From the NCBI GenBank assembly GCA_027382625.1, contig JAJKFJ010024148.1, positions 1-18,535 on the forward strand: 18,535 bases of DNA, in the 5' to 3' direction. Position numbers and translations under genes: made by a program. Positions 9,577-18,535 of the stretch are shown one piece after another (the first letter of the stretch is position 1; the number at the start of each line of letters is the position of its first letter). Below the pieces are notes generated by a model. The model had not been told where the DNA came from. It saw only the letters and a list, made by a program, of their open reading frames with translations, and did no database searches. The DNA is from Tetmemena sp. SeJ-2015 (taxonomy: Eukaryota; Ciliophora; Spirotrichea; Sporadotrichida; Oxytrichidae).

Positions 9577-12169
9577 ATGATTGGCAGTCTGTCAGACTTC
9601 CTGAAGAATGATTATGACTTGACAGGAAGTATTTTGTATAGCTAGATAGCGAATGACATGGCTGCTTCTGATATTCAACTAAATCTAAACAAGACCTCCT
9701 GGGATTCTTACTAGCAACAAATAGCAGCATCTCCATATTTGTATAATTAAATTATTTCAGCCACAACAGCTGTATTCGTGTCGATTGATAAAAGTGGATC
9801 CATGAACACCATGCTTGGAACTTCCAAGAGGATAGAAGTTGCCAGGGCTGCTCTACTCGCTGCAAGTCAGAAGTTTTTCACTAATCAGGCCACCTCAAAT
9901 CCTAATGAGACTACAAGAGTCCCACTTTGGGTGAGCTTCTTCGACGATGAGTCAGCCATTCAAAAGTGCACTAGTTAAGATGATGTTTAGCAGTTCATCA
10001 ACGACTACTCACAGCCAGGAGGAGACACTGGCTTCTATCTCGCCTTCAAAGATTAAAAAAGTAGGGGACTGAGTTTATAATATAAAAGATATCTTGGATG
10101 CAATTAAGGAGAACAATTACACAACAGTGTATATCTACTTGCTCAGTGATGGTTAGGATTCTTACCCTCAGTATACTGACGAGGAAGTTGAAAGTCTTGA
10201 AGATTTATTCACTGAGTTTTCTTTTCTAATGATTAAGATTATCTGAAAGAGAATGGCGTTTTCAGCAGATTTTCAACTATAGGAATCTCCCAGCCAGATA
10301 CGCAACTAATGAGCAAGATTATTAACTTTGGAACACAGGGAGGCAACTATGTATATGTGGATGAAGATCAGGACTCAGCAACACAAATCAAAATAGTCAA
10401 CAGTTTCTTCAACCTCATTAACTCTGACGTCTTCAAACACCCAGAAGGTAAACTAGATAATATTCCCATCAAACTCATCTTTACCTTTCTTACTCTTCGA
10501 TTGTTTTATAATTATCCTTGTTACTTTTTGGGTGAAATATTGAAGTTTTTTATTACTTTGCAACTTAGTTTATTTCTATGACAGTACTCGGAGAGAGTGT
10601 CTTCGTGCCTGTGACTTTGAAAAATAGTTCCCTCACTCAGTTCACTCTCTATGGGCAGATTGCAAACTAAGAGAAAATCTCCGACGTCATTTCAAACCTC
10701 AAGGATATTTAAAATTTACTGCTGATTTTAGGATTAAGTTGACTTATCTGCTTCTAGTAATGAAGACCCTAACTCTGGGCAAGTCTCAAAGCACTTCAAC
10801 ATCCAAGTCAAGAAGATGAAGGTAAAAAATAGTGATAACTTAGATTTGCTCTCAATCTACAACCAAGTCACTCTCTTAGACTTTGATTTGACCAGAGATT
10901 TAATCAAGCAGACCATCGATAGCATTCAAGCAGAGATCAATGGAAACCTCAAAGACTTAATGAGCGATGAACTCAAGAAGGAATACTATTCCACAAACCA
11001 ATTTGTCAAATAGTATCTTAACTTTTATAAACTGTATGATAGTATGTCGACACTCAACTCTCCAACATAGAGATATTGATTCAGCAGAAAAAAGACAAGA
11101 CCTTAAATGTGCAGGAAAGAGGAGATGTAGAGGGTTTGAGAAACAAGGTTTTGCAGCTCTTAGAGGTCAAGTCTCAAGCACTTCCAGTGTTTAACAATGA
11201 AGACTTTTTGCATAGCACTCCTGAAGAGGGAGATTTGAAGCCTATTGATCCAGAGGACCCTCAAAACCCTAACAACGATCGAGTGATGAAAACTATCATA
11301 GCTATCAAGCATGTGATTGAGCTCATCCTGACTTTAGTAATTCTTGGATTCTACTTGATAAACTGCAAGTGCAGATTCATCAGACTTAAATTCGTCCAGG
11401 TGTACGTATTTGTAATCTACTTCCTGTTGTTAGTTCAAGATTTCATCCTTCTTGCACCTCCCATTTGGATTTTCGTTTACCACGTTGCTCTGCTGATGGT
11501 GATTTTCGTATTTGCTCTTAGAAAGAAAGACAACCCTAATGATAGTCAAAGCCAGAGAGCTAGTGCGAGACACTCAGCTACTTCCTCTTTCACGAGCACC
11601 ACTCACCCAAGAGGAACTATCCAATAGGAAAGTGAGAGGAACAGGAGAAGCAACTAAAACGATGAGGAAAGCAAGCTTCAAGAAGCAAACCCACTCGCAT
11701 CACAGCAAGAGAGAAGTAAATCATCTCCAGCTGCCACTTAGGATAACGCAGCCACACGCCAACAAAACAACATCAATATCTTGCATTTGCTTCTAATAGA
11801 ATATTATAATGAGTATCTCAGTTGATGAAACTCAAGATTCTATTGAAGATTTAGATGACACCAACGGTGGCAACATGAATCAGAGACTGCTTGGCTCTCA
11901 ATAACAGAATGAAGCAATAGTTCATGTCAACTTGAATATTTTAACTCAAAGTATATCTTATGAATAATAGGAACAACGGCGAGGATGACACTAGCCTGAT
12001 AGAAGAGGAGGAAGATGACGATTTAGATAAGAAGGTATTCAGCAAGTTTTATAGAAAGGAGTTGTTTAGAGCCTCTACACTTTACAAAGTAGCCTTCTTC
12101 GGATTCCTAGGTATGGAATTAGTTCTGAGCGCAGCCATTTTAGGACTATGCGCTAAGGAATTTGTATGA
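9577..12169 (+). CDS. VWA-domain membrane protein
   Basis: Eight exons give 712 residues. Introns: 10061-10088 (28), 10194-10237 (44), 10448-10584 (137), 10686-10731 (46), 11042-11070 (29), 11716-11821 (106) and, less sure, 11920-11983 (64, ending GGCGAG). The N-terminal part is a von Willebrand factor A domain with an intact metal-ion-dependent adhesion site: FVSIDKSGSM (D71, S73, S75), T151 in GGDTGF and D182 in YLLSDGQD. Such domains bind a ligand through a divalent metal ion. A mixed beta/helical middle follows, then three hydrophobic segments at about 477-497, 508-528 and 532-551, a long polar and acidic stretch (DETQDSIEDLDD and EEEEDDDLDKK), and a last hydrophobic segment ending at the stop (about 684-707). 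No signal peptide is seen after ATG 9577. The frame is also open upstream to ATG 9388, where a hydrophobic stretch occurs, but this lies antisense to coding-like sequence. Specific partner unknown. Confidence 0.78.
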
Positions 12170-12297
12170 AACCATTCGAATAGCAACAATCTTTCTAGAG
12201 CAATCATATCTTTATAAATTCTTAAATTCTAAATTAGATGCGTTCTCCATTCAGCATAACATTTCTAAAAATATAATGAATAATTTAAAAGTCAAAC
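12170..12297. promoter_or_regulatory. intergenic leader region
   Basis: 128 nt between the VWA gene stop and the next ATG. AT-rich; it must contain the 3' end signal of the first gene and the promoter of the second. No specific motif could be assigned. Confidence 0.3.
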
Positions 12298-15200
12298 ATG
12301 AATAATAATAATGATGAGGAGTTTTAACAGAATCAAGGCTCTTTTAGAAGAAATCATCAGCCCAAATAGAATTCATGGATATAGTAGTAATAATAAATGA
12401 ATTAGATATGGCCTAACTAAAAAGACGGGCTAAATAAAGCTGATGACGATAAACCTACCAAAATCATATTACCTGATAATTTGCTCATGAGTCCTGAATA
12501 TAAAAAGAAACTCTCTATGAGGCAGTGCTAAATTGTGGAAGCTGTGGAGAAAGGAGATAAAGAACTGTTTATAAAATTGAATGGCCACGATGTTAATGAT
12601 TTGAACTTCGAGATAAATTCAGAAGGTGTGTTTCCATTGCTAATAGCTTGTGCGAGAGGAGAGTAAGCAAAATTAAGTTGTTTAACCTTACAGTAAAGAG
12701 ATTGTTTCCTTGATTTCGTAAAATCCCAGAACAAACATGCAGAAATAAGATAAGAATGGAGTTAATGCTTTTTGGATTTCAGCTTTCTACTCTCAAGTTG
12801 AGGTAAGTTTAAACCCTCTAAATTAATTACATTTTTAAACTGTTTTTAGATAATGAAGCTGATGATTTCCAAAGGGGTAGATATTTTAGCTAAAAACTAG
12901 AATGGGTCGAATGCATTACACATGGCTGTAAAAAAGAGCAATGAAACGATAGTCTCTGCACTGCTCGATATAAGGTATCCCCTCAACATTCCCAAAAATA
13001 ATGGTGTAACGGCTGTAGGAATAGCTGCTTATACTGGAAATTTAAGGATCTTAGATATGCTCTACAAGGCTGGTGCCGATATCAATTATACTTCTCCTTA
13101 GGGAATAAATCCTCTTTATGTAGCTAAAGGTAAATAATTATATGAATAGAAGATGAGATAAATTAGAAAAAGTTTTCAAAGAAATCTTAATGATTTACGA
13201 GAGGCATTTATTATTTATTCAATCTAAGAGAGTTTGTAAAATATGGAAACCTTCTCTAACTTATAGTAAAGATTAATCTTATTTTCTTCAAATTACCTTA
13301 ATATAAATTAATTTGTCTATATAAAATAGAGGAAACTCGAAGTGGTAAAGTATTTAATCGAAAGGAGAGCTAGCATAAGTTTACTGGATCCTAATTAAGA
13401 AGAATGCTCTCCAATATTCTTCGCAATTAAGCAGGGATACCTAAAGGTGATTGAGCTAATTTGTGACGCTGGGTGCACTTTTGACAGCATATTTAGTAAA
13501 GAAGGTTTTGACCCCATTCACTTTGCTGCCCATATTATTTTTATTGAGCAAGATGAGATAGTCAACTATCTTACTTTGAGAGTAAAGTATTTAGATACTG
13601 AAGATCGCAAAGGCTTGACACTGCTTACAAAATATCTGATGAAGGGAAACTTAGAATTCGCTTCTAAGCTTCTCTCTCGACAGGCATCTATAAACCATCA
13701 GAATAAGGATAATCAGACATCTTTGATCATATGCATTCTCCTGGGCCACTAAGAGGCAGTGAGGTTCCTGATTTAGAAAGGGGCTGAACAACATCTTAGA
13801 GATGCAACTGGTAAGGATGCATGCGATCATGCCAAGAACCACCCTTTGTTTAGTCAGTGGCCAGAGTTTAACAAATGCATCAACAAATCTCAGTTTTAAG
13901 ACCAGGCTAATTTAGAGATAAGAAGATCCTTGGAAATGGAGCAAGCATTTAAAGTAGACCATGAGACTCTAGGAGATAATCTCAAAAATTTGCAAGCCGA
14001 TAGAGGCAGGATTGAAGATGCTATTGTCCCAATTTAAATAAATGCACTTCCTCCTCTGAAGATTCCTGACATCCGTAGTGAGCTAGAAAAAGAGGATAAT
14101 CTTCGATAGAAAGTAGTGCATGTGAGTGAGCTTATGGAAATGAAGTAAAGTTAAACTGCAAAACTCCTTTTAGATTTAGGAGAGTATGATCAGCAAAAGA
14201 GATAGATAGACTTAGAAAAATTCGATGAAAATTTCCTTATTGATAGGGTATCATCTCAAAATCAGGAGAGCTTAGATATAGATCAGTAAGATCATGGTGG
14301 CTTCACGTTTAGTAGAAATCTGCCAAGGGATTCCCCTTCCAATCAAAGGAATATGGTTTAGAGTATAGAGTCGCACCTTAACTTTATAAAGGATAAAGAG
14401 AACTAGGATCTAAAACTTAGAAGGTCTAGAGAAGTAGATTAAATTAGATTAACAGCGGAGAGAAGAAAGTAAGATGTTATGCGATCTATAGGGGAGCAGC
14501 AAGCTCAAAATAATCATTATGAAGAAAATGTGAAGGAATAGAGATCGAAGATAAATGATGAATATAAGCATTTTGAGCAATAAATAGGAAACGAGGCAAA
14601 GAAATGGGACCAAATATTTTAAGAAAAGATTAAAGAATCGGAAAACAAGCTAAATGGAATAAGAGATTCATCTTATCAGTTTTAACTATAAGCTTTTCCA
14701 TAAGATATTCAAACCAGAAACACCTAAAACGATCCTATATCTTAGCATCTTAAGTTATTGAAATAAAGCATATCAAATCTAAACAATTCAACTTTAGATC
14801 CTTATTCAAAAAGTGAGGATTATTAGGCGCACTTGTCTGTATAGAAGAATTCAGATCTCAAAACGAGAATGAAAGAAGCGAGAGAGAAGTCCGCAAGACT
14901 AGAGTAAGATAGATAAAGAGAAAGGGAAAAGATAGACCTGCTTAGAAATAGAGAAATAGAAGATTTTCAAAGCTTCCATGAAAAGACTGCTTCTAAACTA
15001 AGTTCCTTAAGAGATAAAGTCTAAAATGAACTTAAAAGAACAATTCTTGATGCTAAATACACGAAGTCAACAATTTTAGATGAACTCAAGGCACTACCTT
15101 AATTAAATTAGCCCAGTAAAATAGAGAAGGAAGATAGATCTTTATATATCATTTTATCATCTTTTTATCACTCTTACCAAATATTGCTGATAGGTCAACT

Positions 15201-18200
15201 CCATATAGTTAAAGCAATTCCAAATCAGGACTAAATGGATTGAGGAATCCACTTCTCTCAAGTATCGCAAAAAGAATGTTTCAAAATAATGATTAAGGCA
15301 TGTAAGGAGAGTATCATTCCTAAGATTTAGACAGAATAAACTATGGTAGATAGGAATAGATTTTGTCAATCCAAGAATATTTTTCTCTTTTAATTTTTAA
15401 ATAGAATCTATCTAGCACCTGAGGAATAATCTAAGACCTTAGATGAATGAAAATTTGATGAGTTTTGATCCCACTAGAAATTCTTAATTTAGGTCTTTGA
15501 ACTACTTTAATTATTTACTCTGCAATAAATGATAAATCGTCGAATTTGTACCAAAGAATTAATGAAAACTCTTTTCAGAAGCAATCAGTGGGTTTGGTTA
15601 GAATCCCAGCCACTTTGAGAAATAAGAGTTTTCTAGCTAATCATTCTTATGCTCACAACTAACCCTCTAGGGATATTTAAAAAGTTATTTAATTTTTTGT
15701 AAATTTTAATTTATTTAGATATGAGCGAGTATCAAGATACTTCTCTTTCATATATCCTAAATCCTAGGCTGAGAAAACAAGATACTGGCGGCCCGAATTA
15801 ATAAACTCTGGAGGAAGAAGAGGGATATAGAAAAGAGGATAGAAACATAGAATAGCAGAATCCCTTAGAGTCCAAGCGATCTAAATCTCACTTAAGAGCT
15901 TAAAATACCGACTTCATCAATACATACATACATATGCTATATCTAAAATAAGTTTAAAGGTTTATTGAATGACTAGGATCTTTAAAATTTGAAAATGAAA
16001 TATGAAAGATAGAATTATAAGTTAGCTGCTTCTTTATTTACTCTTTAATAAGAATGAAGGACGCTCTTATTAGAATAAGAGCAACAAATCTTTAAAAGAC
16101 AGAAGAGATTCCGGTGAAGCCCTGGAGGATTATTAGTTTGAGGTCATGTCTTAGATAAAAAGTAAACTAGATCAAATTAATTCACAAGCATCCGGACGCA
16201 ATTTAAAGCAGACGTCAAGGAATAATTATTCTTCTTCATTAAAATATATTGGATATGTCTGTTTTTATTTAGAATAAAACAAACCCTTCTTAAAATCTAG
16301 CTTTTGAAAAAGGAACAATCCTCCCTTTGATAAACACACCAAGTGTTAAGAAGTTTGGATACAAAAGAGGACCAGAAATTGAACTCATGCCTATGTTAAA
16401 GCATGATATATAAAAAGAATTTGTTCTTAATTTGCATAGAGGTAACTTGACAAGATTAAGAGAAGAGCATTCATCTATCCTTATATTTAAATTTATTCTG
16501 GTGCTCGCAGTTTCACAAGACTCGCAGAAAGAGACGACAATTTTAGGAATAAACCACCTATCCCCTTTAAATGATGAATTTAATGTGGTAAATTAAATCT
16601 TAATCTGTCTCTGAGATTTTAAATAAATCACTGTATATAAACTAAGAAGTAATAAAAGGATTATAATAGAAACTAAAGTGCAAAAATGATTCCAAACTCC
16701 AGTTCATCAGAGTTGCCGCAATACCTCCAAATATCTTTCCTTGCAAATTAAAAGCAGAGATAATCCAAGAGTCCACCTAGTCCAAAATAAAAAGGCGGAA
16801 AGAAGTGCTTCCCAGATAAGACAATCGGAGTATCGCATGAGATTCCAACTTATTTCCGTTACGAAGGGCAACTAGTGAGCGCCTACTCCAAACCAAATCC
16901 ACTTAATGATGAGGATTATATAAAGAGGTCACTCACTCAGTTTAAAATAGCAAAGGCTATTGAAAATACGAAAAATGAAAATCCAATAGATTAGAGAGGG
17001 AGCTATTAGAGTAATTAAGTCAAATCTAAAACTTTGTTGAGAGCGAGCTAGTCTATTCTCAATCTTTAAGACAATGGTGAATCTACTTCAAATTTCAAGA
17101 CTATTGAATTTTAAAGATAGTCTGCCATCGGAAGAAATGAAAGTCAAAAACTTTTCCAAACAAATTCTAACAATCCATAATCGTCTCAAGTCAAAATATA
17201 GGATTATTAAACTCTACATTAAAGGTATTTTAACTATAATAATTTTTACAAGCAGAAAGGACAAACAAGCAAAATTTTCTATTCTAAGGCCATGAAATTC
17301 CAAAAGACAATAAACTGAGAGCGAGCCAAAGACTTCTGAGAAACTCAGTCTTATTACAAAAGAAAAAAGAGGGTGAGCACTTAATAAATTATTAGGACGA
17401 CCCTTAAAAGCACAAAGAATTTGATGGCTAAGTTTTAATTGGTGCTTAATTTAGAAATTTCCAAGATTTCAACATCTCTAAGGAACACTTGCAAGGTAAA
17501 TAAAATCAAGCTGTAGTTCACAATCAATAAGTTAAGCTCTATAATTGCATTACTGATAGATTTTAATGCATTTTGCTATATTTATTTATGAGTGTTAAAT
17601 AGCAGTCAAGATATACAACCTCCTCCAATTCAGATGAATAGCTTTTCTAAGATTAGGGAGAACTACTTCAAGTTGATTGGCACAGTCCCCAAGCCCTTTA
17701 ATAGAAAGCAAGGCATGTTCAGCAATTACGCTGATAAGACTTCAAATTGGACTGTGAAGAATAAAGCATGGAGGGAAATGGAGATTTTCAAGGAGATGTA
17801 AGCATCAGATTTAAAGAACTAGCAAGAAACTTATCATAGTTAGTCATAGGCATACCTTTCAAAGTAGCAATCTATTTTTGTAAAGAAAAATTTAATTAAA
17901 GAAAAGGAAAATCTCAAGCTGATTTAGACTCCATAAATCAAAGGACATCATTAGATTTTAAGAAATTTGAGAAAGACCTCAACTCATAATCATAAGCCGC
18001 TCTTCCACATATTAAATCTTAAAAGGAAATTACTGACCCCTTCCAAGAAACAGGAAACTTAAATATTAGCAAGTCCATTTCAGAAAAGAGTGAGAGATCA
18101 GAATCTTAGAATAGTTTTTAAAGAAATCAATAGCAAAATCTCCAAATAAATACTTAACTTGCTTAATTTTTATAACAATAAGTGAGACAGCAAACCAAAT

Positions 18201-18535
18201 GAATAAAACGACGATGAGACTCCATAAAAAGCTGCATTTGCAATCTGTAGTATTGTAGAATATGCTTCCAGGTAACCAGTCTGTTCATGATTTAAAGCCA
18301 GTTATTGAACCTAAGTTAGGAAAGAACGATTTGTTGGTGGGCGATGCTTTTAAAGGGACTAAGACTCATAGTGGAGACTCTTCTGCTGTCTCAATTATGA
18401 ATATCAAGAATGTTGATTTATTGAGCAGGTAGTCAGTCAACTAATAGAGCACTTTTCTCAAGGATCAAATCTCTTGCATTAAATTCGTCATAAAGTTATT
18501 TAACTTTACTTGGATTAAGGAGAAAAAGAAATATG
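12298..18535 (+). CDS. giant ankyrin-repeat/coiled-coil protein, 3' end outside window
   Basis: ATG 12298 (MNNNNDEEF) opens a frame followed through about 16 exons to the right edge, at least 1,740 residues. Introns: 12663-12693, 12803-12849, an unresolved gap about 13130-13329, 15116-15228, 15346-15404, 15493-15556, 15684-15729 (GAG acceptor), 15952-16052, 16257-16272 (16 nt), 16588-16646, 17225-17259, 17496-17592 (GAG acceptor), 17864-17901, 18182-18231 and 18487-18519. Ankyrin repeats occupy roughly residues 85-430: NGVNAFWISAFYSQVEIMKL, NGSNALHMAVKKSNETIVSA, KLEVVKYLIERRAS and HQEAVRFLIQKGAEQH are clear. A charged coiled-coil region follows to about residue 850, then a polar, disordered-looking C-terminal half (ERRKQ-, SQ- and N-rich) with no domain I recognise. 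Ankyrin repeats bind other proteins. It is possible that two genes are fused in this model (for example with a new start at ATG 15721 or 16686), but no TGA separates them. Confidence 0.62.
13130..13329 (+). other. non-coding interruption in an ankyrin repeat
   Basis: The ankyrin frame is clear up to GINPLYVAK (13129) and again from RKLEVVKYLIER (13330). The 200 nt between are AT-rich and non-coding in look. The obvious donor (GTAAAT, 13130) and acceptor (AAAATAG, 13329) leave the frame one base off. Donor 13120 would fix the phase but deletes the conserved VAK. It may be two introns with a tiny exon, an intron with a non-standard end, a germline-limited insert, or a one-base assembly error. 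Confidence 0.5.

Noticed and set aside
5600..15290. Programmed +1 frameshifting as in Euplotes
   Set aside because: Frame changes are nearly all explained by short introns, and the code here is not the Euplotes code.
15157..15369. Minus-strand 70-residue ORF
   Set aside because: It overlaps intron 15116-15228 and an exon of the giant gene on the other strand; no independent support.
15721..15811. New gene starting at ATG 15721
   Set aside because: No TGA ends the previous frame before this point and a phase-correct splice to 15730 joins the two, so one gene is preferred; kept as an alternative.
17074..17295. Plus-strand 73-residue ORF in another frame
   Set aside because: Shadow of the exon ending at 17224 and of the following intron; the real frame joins both flanks in phase.
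1..18535. Telomere repeats, tRNA or rRNA genes, CRISPR arrays, DDE transposase or other mobile-element genes
   Set aside because: Looked for by eye and not found; the G and C runs at 484-513 are not telomeric repeat units.

Overview
The window is AT-rich nuclear DNA from a ciliate. The main evidence is the genetic code: long, well-composed reading frames exist only if TAA and TAG are read as glutamine and TGA is the sole stop. Every gene is cut by short AT-rich introns (about 16 to 140 nt) that mostly begin with GT and end with AG, and removing them restores one open frame across each gene. No telomere-like C4A4/G4T4 or C4A2/G4T2 arrays are visible. With at least seven genes on one piece, this is not a single-gene nanochromosome; it is a multigene macronuclear chromosome or germline DNA. 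I cannot name the species. All splice models were made by eye from reading-frame phase and need transcript support.

Layout. Positions 1-227 (minus) hold part of a gene leaving the left edge. Positions 228-1663 are mostly non-coding AT-rich DNA with a striking G-run/C-run hairpin near 484-513 and weak coding remnants. A minus-strand gene of about eleven exons, not recognised, fills 1664-3700. Divergent from it, 3704-4899 (plus) encodes the beta subunit of an AMPK/SNF1-type kinase, the one confidently named gene. Downstream on the same strand, 5009-8564 encodes a coiled-coil protein of about 1,100 residues. It converges, with 51 nt between stops, on a small minus-strand gene (8616-9534). Only 42 nt separate that gene's start from the plus-strand start of a von Willebrand factor A (VWA) domain membrane protein (9577-12169). 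From 12298 to the right edge a single open frame, with about 15 introns, encodes an ankyrin-repeat/coiled-coil protein of at least 1,740 residues that runs off the window.

The genes do not form an obvious pathway. AMPK beta is an energy-sensing scaffold. The two large coiled-coil proteins are of a kind often found in cytoskeletal or ciliary structures in ciliates, but nothing here proves that. Gene spacing is very tight (42 to 128 nt between most coding ends), so several promoters must be tiny or shared. Points worth checking are the recurrent use of GAG as the 3' splice site, two candidate 16-nt introns, a roughly 200-nt interruption in an ankyrin repeat whose boundaries do not fit a normal intron, and the isolated G/C hairpin.
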